NCBI GenBank assembly: GCA_029204225.1
Contig: MU831832.1
Location: forward strand, 38,141 to 102,140
Length of the DNA stretch: 64,000 nucleotides
Direction: 5' to 3'
From: Diphasiastrum complanatum
Lineage: Eukaryota > Streptophyta > Lycopodiopsida > Lycopodiales > Lycopodiaceae
Both the position numbers and the translations under genes were made by a program. The notes beneath the pieces were generated by a model. That model was not told where the DNA came from. It did no database searches and was given only the letters and a program-made list of their open reading frames with translations. Positions 10,816 to 22,975 of this stretch are shown here, piece by piece. The stretch's first letter is position 1; each line of letters starts with the position of its first letter.

Positions 10816-13491
10816 AGCATAGTTTTTGCCAATAGAACTTTGATCCATCATAAGAATGATCTTCTTCCTAAGAATAGATCTCCTTTCAATGATCATGTAA
10901 TGCTCAAAATAGAAACAACCATAATTGATATAGAGAATAGTGTCCACTTGGGATGCTTCACTATTTCTTACATCAATTTTACATGTAAAAATGTGACTAG
11001 AACATGAAGAATCAAATAGAATGTAAATGAAATGATTCCACCATGCTTCCAACTCTGAACTCTCTGGAAAAATACAGCAAACAAACAATAAATGTGAGTG
11101 ATCAACTTTTGCTTGCATGTCTCCTCCTTCTTTGTCCTTTGTTGCCATGTATCCACCATGATACTCCATGAATGAGCCTCCATCTTCATCTTGCCACAAG
11201 ATACCATCAAACCTTAGAAATCCATGAGTAGGTGAGTACATTAATGATGAAAATCCAGCACCACATGACTCCATAAACCAGGTAGGTTGCACTAGTCCAT
11301 CTTCAAGATCTACTTGACACAAGAAAATGACCATGAATTCACCAAAAATTGACAATCTCCAAGTATTGGCACCAAGTAGCTCAACACTTGCGAACTTAGC
11401 CATGGATGAGTGACATAATGAACCTCCAATAGCTTCATTTCCATCAGCAAAATCAGCCAAGAATGCTAGTACAAATCCAACATCAAAACAATGCTCACCA
11501 ATGTAGCTAGTTTTACCATATCTTGACAATTTGCACACATCCACATGAAATTGCTCAAACATGAGATAGAAAAAGTAAAGTAAACTTGAACAACACTTCC
11601 TTGATGCTCCTTTGACCTTACTTGAGTCTTCAATATTCTGCAAAAATAGATCCATAACACCTTTGCCAATTAGCTCTCCTTTGATACTCTTGACTAGCTC
11701 CAAATTGCCACCTTCCCTTTTGACTAGTTGAAGCGCTTTGAGATCAACCTCTTGATCTTCAACTTGACCATCAAAGTCATTGAACAAACTTTGTTTTCCA
11801 GATCCATTACTTGATTTTACAGCAAGATAACATCCGTCCACTTGCATAGCTCCATGTACACAAGAAGATCCTCCAAAAGATGTTTCACTCTTCATAAGAG
11901 CTTGATACTCAAGATCCATTGCTTGGATCCACTCCTCTTCTTTCCTTGCCTGATCTACACCTGTAGGCTCATCCAAAGAGGTTAGAAAAGCAACATAATT
12001 TCCAAAAACTACTTGCTTACCCTTTTGATCATATGTGAGCCTTGAAGGTACTTGTATTTCTCTTGATGTTCTCCTTGGCTTTTGACTTGATGAAGGTCCA
12101 TCATCACCACCATCCAAAGTAGGATCCTTCTCATCAACATCAAGAATGTTAGATCCATCTACTTTACCATCAATCATGCTTGAAGACACCTTTGGAATGT
12201 TTCCCTCATCAAAAATGACATCTCTACCAACAATCACTTTGTTAGTAGAAGGAATGTAAACCTTGTAGGCTTTACTCACCTCACTATATCCAACAAAAAT
12301 ACCTCTTCTTGAAGATGGATCCTCCTTGGTCCTATCATCAAGAGTAATGCTGACATAGCATGTGCATCCAAAGGTTCTTAGAAAGTTGACACTCGGCCTC
12401 CTCGTGAATAGCATCTCAAAAGGTGTCCTTCCATCCAAAATAGCACTCGACCACCTATTGCACAAGAAATTGGCACACAACAAAGCTTGATCCCAAAATA
12501 GTTTGTCAAGATTGGCACTTAACCTCATAGCTTTAGCCCTTTCACATAAAGTTCTATTCTTCCTTTCAGCCACTCCATTTTGTTGTGGGGTCCTTGATAT
12601 TGTATACTCCCTCTTGATCCCATGCTCATCACAAAAGGCCTTGAACTTGTTAGATATGTACTCACCACCATTGTTTCCTCTCAAGCACTTGATCTTTGTG
12701 GAAAATTGGTTCTCCCTTGCATTCTTGAACTTGACAAAGACATCATACACTTCATCCTTGCTCTTTAGTAGATAGATCCAACAAAATCTACTAAAATCAT
12801 CAATGAATGTTACATACATCTTAGCTCTACTATTGCTAATTGTAGTAAATCCATGAATATCCGAATGTACAAGTTGAAAAGGCTTTGTACATCTAGAAAT
12901 AGATCTAGTATAAGGTAGTCTATGTGACTTAGACAAAGCACAAGACTCACAAACATGCTTGTCATTACTTAAGGAACTTGGAAGACCAATCACAACCTTC
13001 TTCCTTGCCGTTACCTCCAATGACTTGAAGTTGAGGTGCCCCATCCTTTTGTGCCAAACCTCTTGAATAGAAATTTGCTCCCTTGCAACACATCCACTTT
13101 GGTTAGCAATAACACAAGCATCAAGTTTGAACAACTTCCCTTGCCTTTTACCTTTTCCAATCAAGACATCCTTCCTTTTGATCAAACAAGCATCTCCATC
13201 AAACTCCACCTTGAGGCCCTTACTTAGCATTTGACTCACACTAAGCAAATTCTTGGTAATAGATGGAATAAACAAGACATCCTCCAAATGAAGATTCCTA
13301 TCTGTAGAGAGAGAAATACGAATTGTGCCAATCCCTTTGATTGCACACTCACCATCATTGGCCATGTAGATCACCCTCTTGTCATCTCCATATGCCAACA
13401 AAGAAGTGAAGTATTCTTTGTGAAAGGTCATGTGTGAACTTGCTCCACTATCAATCCACCAAGGATCTAGATCTCCATCATTAGCAAGCAT
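10798..13491 (-). CDS. Copia protease-integrase fused to an unrelated captured segment
   Basis: One 897-codon frame. Residues 11-20 are the protease box WWIDSGASSH. A GAG-pre-integrase stretch follows (WHKRMGHLNFKSL, then CESCALSKSHRLPY). The integrase core has VHSDIHGF for the first Asp and NGVAERKNRT for the Glu. The second Asp box reads RGNNGGEY instead of R-DNGGEY, so that catalytic Asp is Asn. The C-terminal part shows FGCTCYV and GIFVGYSE. From about residue 536, right after EYQALMKSE where reverse transcriptase should start (TW-LV-LP), the protein becomes unrelated to Copia for about 360 residues, with KQSLFNDFDGQVEDQEVDLK, GGNLELVKSIKGELIGKG and FRFDGILWQDEDGGSF-like stretches. I do not recognise that part. 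A related copy lies at 48.3-49.2 kb. Confidence 0.85.
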   Translation of the reverse strand: MLANDGDLDPWWIDSGASSHMTFHKEYFTSLLAYGDDKRVIYMANDGECAIKGIGTIRISLSTDRNLHLEDVLFIPSITKNLLSVSQMLSKGLKVEFDGDACLIKRKDVLIGKGKRQGKLFKLDACVIANQSGCVAREQISIQEVWHKRMGHLNFKSLEVTARKKVVIGLPSSLSNDKHVCESCALSKSHRLPYTRSISRCTKPFQLVHSDIHGFTTISNSRAKMYVTFIDDFSRFCWIYLLKSKDEVYDVFVKFKNARENQFSTKIKCLRGNNGGEYISNKFKAFCDEHGIKREYTISRTPQQNGVAERKNRTLCERAKAMRLSANLDKLFWDQALLCANFLCNRWSSAILDGRTPFEMLFTRRPSVNFLRTFGCTCYVSITLDDRTKEDPSSRRGIFVGYSEVSKAYKVYIPSTNKVIVGRDVIFDEGNIPKVSSSMIDGKVDGSNILDVDEKDPTLDGGDDGPSSSQKPRRTSREIQVPSRLTYDQKGKQVVFGNYVAFLTSLDEPTGVDQARKEEEWIQAMDLEYQALMKSETSFGGSSCVHGAMQVDGCYLAVKSSNGSGKQSLFNDFDGQVEDQEVDLKALQLVKREGGNLELVKSIKGELIGKGVMDLFLQNIEDSSKVKGASRKCCSSLLYFFYLMFEQFHVDVCKLSRYGKTSYIGEHCFDVGFVLAFLADFADGNEAIGGSLCHSSMAKFASVELLGANTWRLSIFGEFMVIFLCQVDLEDGLVQPTWFMESCGAGFSSLMYSPTHGFLRFDGILWQDEDGGSFMEYHGGYMATKDKEGGDMQAKVDHSHLLFVCCIFPESSELEAWWNHFIYILFDSSCSSHIFTCKIDVRNSEASQVDTILYINYGCFYFEHYMIIERRSILRKKIILMMDQSSIGKNYARSIGS

Positions 13492-13494
13492 ACA

Positions 13495-14355
13495 TCACAA
13501 AAGCATCATCATTTGCATCTTGCACATCCAAACCATCTTCATCAAGAGTAAGATTACCTTGCTTGTCTCTTGATCTCTCTTCTTCTTGTAGCACTCACTT
13601 GCAAAGTGTCCTTTGATGCCACAATAGAAGCACTTGAGCTTTGATCTATCCTTCTTTTTGCCACTTGAAGAAGCATCCACTTGATCTTGCCCTTTAGACC
13701 ACTTGCTTTTGGTTTTTCCCTTGAATTTGCCCTTTGTGAACATAGCATCCTCTTGAAGTGTCGATGTAGATCCACCTCTTGCTTGAAGCCTATATTCCTC
13801 ATTGATCAAGATCTCTTGAAGATCCATCAAACTTGGCAAAGTCTTTTGAATAGCAATACTTTGAACAATGTTAGCATGAGCATCCAACAAGCCATTAAGA
13901 ATCACTTGAATAAGCCCTCCTTCCTTAATGCTTTCATCTATGCAAGCTAACTCATCATTCAATGCTTTCATTCTCAAAACAAAAGTACTTGGACTTTCTT
14001 CATTCTTTTGCAAACAAGAAAAGATTTGCCTTCTTAGAGTCAACACTCTAGAAGTAGACTTGGATTCATAAAGCTTCTTCAATGAATTCCAAGCTTCCAA
14101 AGATGATGTGCACTTACCAACTTCCTTGAGAAGTTCATTGGTAACATTCATCTTTATCATGTGTAGAGCCTTCTTGGCCCTCTTGTCATACCTCAATTGA
14201 TCTTGTTGTGTTGCTGGTCTCTCCTCCAAACCTACAACAATATCCAAAACATCATTCATCTCAAGAAGTGACTCCATCCTCACTTTCCATAATGAATAGT
14301 TACTTGAGGTAAGCCTATCATTGGCTTCCAACATGACTCCAATTGAGGTTGCCAT
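13495..14355 (-). CDS. Copia gag polyprotein (UBN2 type) with zinc knuckle
   Basis: 286 codons, starting MATSIGVMLEANDRLTSSNY, with the gag core (LWKVRMESLL..., EAWNSLKKLYESKSTSRV, LRRQIFSCLQK) and a C-terminal zinc knuckle CFYCGIKGHFASEC (CX2CX4HX4C). It would form the virus-like particle and bind element RNA. After the knuckle the frame slips: a typical acidic linker (LTLDEDGLDVQDAND) is in a second frame, and pol starts in a third at 13491. Copia elements normally have gag and pol in one frame, so two indels have probably occurred here. Confidence 0.9.
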   Translation of the reverse strand: MATSIGVMLEANDRLTSSNYSLWKVRMESLLEMNDVLDIVVGLEERPATQQDQLRYDKRAKKALHMIKMNVTNELLKEVGKCTSSLEAWNSLKKLYESKSTSRVLTLRRQIFSCLQKNEESPSTFVLRMKALNDELACIDESIKEGGLIQVILNGLLDAHANIVQSIAIQKTLPSLMDLQEILINEEYRLQARGGSTSTLQEDAMFTKGKFKGKTKSKWSKGQDQVDASSSGKKKDRSKLKCFYCGIKGHFASECYKKKRDQETSKVILLLMKMVWMCKMQMMMLL

Positions 14356-14942
14356 GTAGCAATGACCTGATCTTATCTTTCAACCTACTTCAATGCACAA
14401 AGCACTCCTTTGAACAACAACAAATGCTTTCAAAAAAAATCACCAAGATTTGAAACTATCTCACAAATTCTCTTCTAGCACTTATCCAAGCAAATCAACA
14501 CATAGAATCATGGAATCTTGATCAACCTATGATCTATCCTCAATCTAATGACTTTTGCCACTTCCTAAGATTGAAACACACTCAAATGAAGTCCAGCAAC
14601 CTCACTATCTAGAGATCCAATCAAAATTAGGGTTTTGACAAAATCAAAAAAATTGACTATTCCAAATCTACATGCAAATGCTGAAAATTTGATATGCAAT
14701 CTATAAGCAACCACTTAGGTTGAACCAATGATCCAAAAATCAGCCAAATCCAGCATGTGAATTCAAAAATCGGAATTAAACAAGTATATTGACCTATTTA
14801 GTGTTTTGATCTACAAAAGATCCAATCTACAAAAGCAAAAAATCCGATTTTGGTGTAGAATCCTCTCTAGCATGCTCTAGACTTGATATCTTCACCAAAT
14901 CATTGATAGATCTGATTTCCTCCTTCATAACCTGAAACACAA

Positions 14943-14954
14943 GCTCTGATACCA
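14943..14954 (-). other. primer-binding site, initiator tRNA-Met
   Basis: Minus strand TGGTATCAGAGC directly abuts the 5' LTR. This is the standard tRNA-iMet 3'-end complement of plant LTR elements. Confidence 0.95.
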
Positions 14955-15605
14955 TGTGAAAGATTTCAGATCCTTTAGATCCAATGTACTTGAATGATCT
15001 TTGGTTAGAAAGAGAAATACACTACCAATTTCACCAATGTAGAAAAAACCAGCATCTACACACAATTTGAGATGCAAACACTAATAGAACTTGATCAAAC
15101 TTGAATGAAATGATTATGTACTATTATTGTCCGTACAAAACCAGCAAGCTACTGTATTTCACACGTGTGGATCCAAAAATAACAAATATAGATCATTCTA
15201 CACATAGAATTGCAAGCAATCACCAAGATAGTGCACCAATGGATAGTAGAACCCAAGAGAACCATGTATAAGCATGAAATGAGATAGAGAAGAGAGAAGA
15301 TGAATCTCTCCACGAGTTACATCCTTTTATAGCAGGTCCAAACCCTATTTGGCCACTTGGCTTTCCCACCAAAATGCTAACCCTACCTATTTTGGGTCTA
15401 GATTCAATGTACCCAACTTATTCAAATTGAATCTACTCAAACTCACATTCTATCTTTCCCACACTTTCAAAAAGTGTTTATTCAAATGAAATGTAGACTA
15501 ATGAACTTTGGAAAGTCAACCTCTAAGTCTAAAACAAGTTTTGGCCTCAATATGCCAAATATGGAAATATTGCAAAATGTGATGAAACTAGTTGAATCTT
15601 TCACA
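14955..15605 (-). repeat. 5' LTR (right copy)
   Basis: 651 bp, TGTGAAAGATT...AATCTTTCACA, matching the left LTR with about 13 substitutions and one 1-bp indel by eye. GAGAC follows at 15606-15610. Confidence 0.96.
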
Positions 15606-15639
15606 GAGACTTCCAACCTTTGAAAATCTACACAAGATC

Positions 15640-15890
15640 TTGTTACAGGAGGAACAATGGTGAGAAGTGATGAGGCTTCCATGGTACATAAGTATGCCAT
15701 CGAGTGTGTGGATCGGTCACTACGTGACATATTGGGTATTGAAATTCCATTTGGAGGGAGTTCCGATCATTTTTTTTGGTGATTTCTGTCAGGTGCTCCT
15801 GGTTGTACGACAAGGCAATCGTGCACATATTGTGAGACCTTCATTGAAGTGCTCGCATTTGTGAAAATATATGGAGATGCACAAGCTGCC
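15640..15890 (+). pseudogene. Helitron-type PIF1 helicase fragment
   Basis: The plus strand encodes SDEASMVHKYAIECVDRSL and RDILGIEIPFGGS. After a frame change come IIFFGDFCQVLLVVRQG and NRAHIVRPSLKCSHLW. These match the Walker B-type DEA-M-HR-, PFGG, GDFRQ-LPV and R-IV--S-- blocks of the PIF1-like helicase of plant Helitrons. Only this part is present, with at least one frameshift. The Copia element is inserted a few dozen bases upstream. Confidence 0.8.
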
Positions 15891-15929
15891 ATTGAACATG
15901 CACGTTATGGGTGTGAGAAATTGTCAGCT

Positions 15930-16160
15930 AGTTTGATCTTTTCTGTTTGGCAATTGAGGCCAATTTGCATTTTTAGACTTAGAGATATATATTTCAAAGT
16001 TATATTAGTCTAAACGTTTTTGAATTACCACTTTTGGAAAGTGAGGAAAAGTAAGTAGGCGAGTTTGGACCCATTCAAATTTGAATGATTGGTACATTGA
16101 ATCTAGTCCATATTATGAGTAGGGTTTCGGATCTAGAAGTTTCTATAGAGGGAAGCCACA
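15930..16160 (+). repeat. diverged LTR fragment, opposite orientation to the 6-kb element
   Basis: Reads like the reverse complement of the 9581-10230 LTR: TTTTAGACTTAGAG, TCAAAGTT...TTAGTCTAAA, GAGTTTG, TTCAAATTTGAAT, GGTACATTGAATCTAG, AGTAGGGTTT occur in the same order with many mismatches. Similarity fades after about 16160. It is an older relative, a solo or truncated LTR. Confidence 0.7.
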
Positions 16161-16700
16161 TTGTAGAAGTTCATTTGTTGATGGAATTGCTCAATCAATT
16201 GAGTACAGAGTAAGGTGACTCTCAGTCAGTGATGGCCAACCAGTAGTCGCTATCAGATAGCGATGGTCAGTCAAAAAAGAGTTTCATTAATGGCTTGCTA
16301 ATTTGAAGAAACATGCACTCATGTTTGTCATAGAATAAGTACACATATCTTGCATAGGAGTGCGATGAAGTGTCCTATAGAAATGCGCTTGAGTTTCCTT
16401 GGATGGTAGTTAGAAATCAGAGTTAATCTAATATACATTTTATGTAAGCTCTAAATGTGATATTGTAATTAGTGTACAGTTAATTAGATTTGTTGTATTC
16501 AGGTGTATTCGGGATGTGACCCGTTAGGATATATTGATCGAGCACTGATCCCGTAGATGGCTACTTGGGTTAGCCGGGTAGCCACACATAGGAAGAATTA
16601 GCTTGTACATAATTTTATACAGTGTATGCTATACTCGAGGGCATGTCTCGAGTTTGTCGGTCGAATGTGGCCATATCAGGCCCGACCTTAGTTTGACAAG
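16161..16700. other. intergenic, no gene recognised
   Basis: No coding motifs. A local inverted word TCAGTCAG/GACTGACCATC occurs near 16225-16275. It may be old LTR-element DNA. Confidence 0.35.
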
Positions 16701-18919
16701 TGGTAGGCCAATTTTAGGACACCTACCTTTTCATGCAGTTTGTGAATACTCTATATGTACAATGTTTTTTTGTAATCTATTAACTTTTGTTGATAAGGAG
16801 TGGCTATGGTGATTGTGTGATGTGATCTGCATACTGCACTAGATTCTATCGGAATTTCAACTTGGTATCAGAGCGTCAGGGTGTTGCAGGTATGCAGGAT
16901 CCGGTGGAGCTATGGGATAGCATCTTTCACCAGGAGAAATAGCACTCAGAGCGTCTTAGGAGAGAGGACTCCATACAAGGTATCGGCAATCCGGATGGCT
17001 AGAGAAAGCAAAGTTCCCTCGATCGAAGCTTTGAGGAAGATCAGAACGATCGTCGTAGGTGGATTTCGGGGAGAATTCACGGAAAAACTTGTAGTTTTGG
17101 TGGTTTCGAGGAAGTCATTGATGGTGGCTTCATAATTCATTGTGTGGATAGTCGTTTGGTGCAACGGGGCTTGCATGAGAATGCAAAGAGCGGTGATGGA
17201 GAGCCATAGAAATTTACAAGAGCAGATTGGGTGGAAATCTGAGAAAATTGCAAAATTTTCAGATTCTATGAGCTATTGAAGACTTTCTCAGAAAAGCGGA
17301 TCTTTAGCGGACAATTGGACACCAATCGAATAGCTGTAAATTTGATCACTGAGCTAAAGGAAGGGCGACTCAGTCAGATGATGATCTGCAAGAGAAACCA
17401 TAGGAAATTGTGGTGTAAAAAGCCCAAAGGTCCTCTCTTTCTCACAGCTAGGGTTTAAAGATGAAAAATCATGGATCTCTCTCTCCACATAACTATTTCT
17501 GGAACTATAAAAGTCCAGTGGAGGGCGCCCTGATGAGAGGATGGACATTGGCGGCCGTGGAGCAGACATAAAGAGGTCGTGAGAGAACCAAGTGGGTTTT
17601 CAAACCCCATTCAAGCAACCATACTTGGAAAACCTGGAGGAGGAAGTAGAGGTGAAGGAAGGAGAGCCGTGGAGGAGGCGCAGGCCTCGCGCGCATCCTA
17701 CGAGAGGGAGGCCATAGCGTCTTGAGGAGCACAACGGCCGAAAGAGTTTGGATAAGTGCACAGATGGGTGTAGGGCCATTGGATCTGGATCCATGGAGAT
17801 CCACGGTCAGGATGTGATGCTTGGGGAGCAATATGGACTGCAGGATCAAGAGCCACCATTGGGATGCAAGTAAAGGGCCATGAAGGGCCAGAATGAAGTT
17901 TCTTCATTAAAAATTCTCAATGAGAAAGGCATTGAAGGGACTCAAAGTCCAGAATGGACTTCACTTCCTTAAAAATCTTCATTATGAAGAATCAGTTCAA
18001 TTTTGCAAGGCATATTGGTTTTGGGCCTAACCTTGGCTAGAGGGCACCTTTTTTGGCCATCCTTGGGCCAAAATAAACCCTGAAACTAGCTGCTCAGAGC
18101 CAGCGGATAGAGCAACGTCACAGAGCAGGGAAAAACATGTTTTGAGGTGTTTTCATCACCATTCTACTGAGCAGAGTGCTGGTGACCTAGTGATGGGCTA
18201 CATTCGCTATTTGGGTACCGTAGGGCCAAATTTGGGGCAATCTTTTGGCTTGTGAAACCTGCTACAAGGTGGTACAATGAGGCATTATTACTTCAAAATC
18301 ATTATTACTTACTCTTGATAGGGTAACAGGGTGTTTGGAAGCGGTAAATGTAGTATGGGGGCAAATGGTAGCAGAATTGTGTGGAGAAAGCTAGTTTTGG
18401 CGATGAAAGTGCAGTTTGGCGGCGTGACTACTCATCATTGGCGACAATTTTGAGAGGGCAAGCATCACAGGTGAGAGGTAGGCATGGTATGCTGGTTACA
18501 AGTGAAAAATTCTTGTGATCAGGTTCAACTCTTGGGGTTAGAACCGACCAACGTCAGGTGGCATTTTGGGGGAACGCTCTCACAGGCATGATCGACAATA
18601 GTATTGTCGAATCAAGTGATAGCTTCATTGACGCACGCATCTGTAGCTTGGAAATTTTTTGTTCAGAGGGAAATATGGGCTAGCTTGGAGGTACACACAT
18701 TTTGGCAGTGACGGGTGATGGAAGTGCGAGGTGGTGCCTATTGGAGGCCAGTTTTAAGACACCTGCCTTTTCATGCAATTTGTGAATACTCTATATGTAC
18801 AGTGTTTCTTTGTAATTTATTAACTTTTGTTGTGCCATCTTTGAGAGCTTATGAGGAGTGGCTACAATGATTGTTTGATGTGATCTTTATATTGCACTAG
18901 ATTCTATCGGAATTTCAAC
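16701..18919 (+). mobile_element. short-LTR element without recognisable genes (TRIM/LARD-like)
   Basis: Two direct repeats of about 160-180 bp (16701-16861 and 18741-18919) share ACACCT-CCTTTTCATGCA, TTTGTGAATACTCTATATGTACA, and TGCACTAGATTCTATCGGAATTTCAAC. The second carries about 17 bp more. Directly after the first is TTGGTATCAGAGCG, the tRNA-iMet primer-binding site, so the first repeat is the 5' LTR on the plus strand. The 1.9 kb between has no gag or pol. Parts of it (AGCTAGGGTTT..., GGAGGGCGCCCTG, GGCGGCCG) resemble the 40.4-41.4 kb untranslated leader of the Copia element there. Confidence 0.75.
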
Positions 18920-21218
18920 TATGGTTGCAGGATTTTTGATTCAAAAATGCGACGGATCTCTGCTACAACATCGGCTCCCTAATTGGTAGTAGAAAGCGCG
19001 ATAAGATCTATTATGGAAATGCGCTAAGGTCTCATCTGGAAATGTGCTCGAGTCTCTTCTGAAAGTGCGCCCAGATCTCTTCTAAAAAATGCGCTCAAGT
19101 CTTTTCTCAACCATTTTCCTTATTCCACCACCTCAGTCGGGCCATTAAAGTGCCATTTTCATCTCGCGCTTCAAAACGAGTGATAAGAATTCAAGATCAG
19201 CCGAAGTTCCTGAGACTTAGGAGTAGTCTTTGATGGAAGTGCATGCAAACTTTTAGTCCAAGAGAAATAAGGCTCACTTTGTAGTGTGTGAGGTGGGTTA
19301 GATTAGGTGAAGGTAGGTGGCTTAAGATTTTTAGATTTGGCCTTTAATCTTAATTTTTATTGTCTCAAGCTAGGATTACATCCCAAGTGCAAAACATTCT
19401 AGGGTAGAGAGTTATATGCCCATCTTATCTTGTGTAATTTTCTTCAATTCCTAGGCTCTCTTTTTTTTTTCTAGAGGTTGCCCATCCTCAGTCATAGTGG
19501 AATGTGACCAAAAGGGTGATCAGTCCTTCGGTCTCTTCTTCAATTTTTTAGAGACTCGATTGAGCCTTCTTTATAGACTCGATTGAGCCTTCTTTATAGA
19601 CTTCGTAAAAAGCCTTCTTGGTTACTATCTTTAAGCTTAGAAAGCTTCTAGTTTTGATTCTTGCTCTTCGGGCACTTTCTCGAGTACCTGCACATACCCT
19701 TCAATGAAAGGTTAGTCCTTAAGCCCAGAGGGCTTCTTATTCTTATTTTTGATTCTTCAGGTACATTTGTGAGTAGTTGCACATCCCTTCAAAGAAAAGT
19801 TAGTGTTCATAATACCATCAAATATGATTTTCTTAGTTCTACAGATATCAATGCTTGTTACTCAATTCATAAACTCCTGCAATATTGCAAAAGAATATAA
19901 TTTCATATTATCAAAGTCTATAAGGAGTTTAAAGCTGGGAAACTCTTTATTTCTTTGGGGCAATTTGTATCTGCAAATTACAATTGGTCAAACTTTTGAT
20001 GTTTAGAAAGATGGGTCCCTATTTTCACATGATGCAAGTGAGATTCTAAACTCCTTTACTCATAAAATGAACAACTCCTCAAAAGAATGGATTCACAAAA
20101 TACTTTGTCTTTTTCTAGTAGTTTGAAAATTTCTTTTGCCATGATGTAAGTGTGCTAGAGGATCTCCAAAAGTATATCTTATGCATATATTAGAATCATA
20201 CTTTAGTTGAAGGCTACCCACTCATAAAATCAATTGTACAAGACATTTAGGCTCCCTTCAATATTGTTGTCCACACTGAAAAAAAAGAAATTTCTTGAAT
20301 TTGAATTCTTTTCCTTCTCAAACAATGCACTTAAATTTTGAGGCTAGGACAACAACTCTTCAAGTTTATATGCACATCCCCTTCATGATTATCAAACTTG
20401 AATAGTTCATGTCATTGCAGTCGTGCTTCCTTCATGACTTTAATGGTGGTGGAGAGCCAGAGCTTTAGTGGACTTACTAGAGGTAGAGCTTCTATTTCAG
20501 CCATTGTAATGACACTACATTCTTTACATGGAAAGCTCTAGTCCATGGCACAAATATCTTGAGTCGACCCTTCCCATGCCCTATGCCTAGAAGTTTAGAT
20601 GCACGATCTCTTATGATCTCTTGAAAAATATGAGCAACATGGGGGACATAAAGAGATTATGTAGCTTCTCTCATTCCATTAAGTAGCTCCATAGAGAGAA
20701 CATTCACTCTTTCCTACAATCACATGCTTCTTGTTTGTTGTTTATAAATATTGTAAAGCACTGACCCAAATGTGACTTATTTTCATTGCAACAAATATAA
20801 AAGGTTTAGTGTAAACCAATTCATATATGGCCCCCTAGAGATGGTGCAATTTACAGCCTAGGTTGTTATTCCCTACATAAGTCTACAAAAGCTTGCATCC
20901 AAAGGAGCTATTCCTAGGAGCGTGGTTTATAGAAGAGAGATCCAACATGATCAAGTTGTAGCCCACAAGATCTATAGCCCACATAAGCTTGTAGCCCTAT
21001 AAAAAATAATAAATATTATTATCATTTCTTCTTTCGTGAGATAGAGATGTAAACACCCTAAATTTGAAAAACTACTAAAATGATGGCTAAAATTAAAAAT
21101 GAATGTAATGCCTACTTTATCAAATGTAAACAAGAAGATTTAGCTTGGAAGACTAAACATAGTCACACTCAAAATAGTATGAAAGCTATTCAAGGGGAGC
21201 AGCCCACATGATAATCCT
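18920..21218. other. intergenic DNA with small duplications
   Basis: No gene recognised. A 23-bp tandem repeat (AGACTCGATTGAGCCTTCTTTAT, two copies plus part) lies at 19552-19605. An imperfect duplication of about 95 bp spans about 19630-19805. ORFs here lack domain signals. Confidence 0.45.
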
Positions 21219-22884
<1,666 letters not shown>

Positions 22885-22975
22885 AAGATAGAACCACCAG
22901 TTGGCAAGAAACCCATTGGTTGCAAATGGGTATATAGAACTAAGTACCATGCAGATGGAAGCATAGCAAAAATAC
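22885..22975 (+). pseudogene. 91-bp Copia RT scrap
   Basis: Nearly the same nucleotides as 42127-42217 in the Copia RT: encodes EPPVGKKPIGCKWVYRTKYH and ADGSIAK, with only a few base differences by eye. Flanks do not match. An isolated fragment of that element family. Confidence 0.85.

Larger units (their letters stand above)
9581..15605 (-). mobile_element. complete-ended Copia-type LTR retrotransposon lacking RT, with captured segment
   Basis: A 6,025-bp element on the minus strand with two LTRs, a tRNA-Met primer-binding site next to the right LTR, a purine tract next to the left LTR, and GAGAC duplicated on both flanks (9576-9580 and 15606-15610). Order in transcription: gag (14355-13495), protease-integrase (13491-11885), a foreign open segment (about 11885-10815), then the connection/RNase H tail (10815-10226). 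The whole reverse-transcriptase domain is absent and gag is out of frame with pol. I count about 14 differences between the LTRs over 650 bp, suggesting a fairly recent insertion. It must have moved with enzymes from a relative. Confidence 0.95.

Noticed and set aside
12503-13437. Plus-strand ORFs antisense to the Copia pol
   Set aside because: Shadows of the coding minus strand; no domain of their own.
17505-17907. Minus-strand ORFs over the GC-rich part of the short-LTR element
   Set aside because: They lie in what looks like an untranslated leader, overlap each other, and show no domain.
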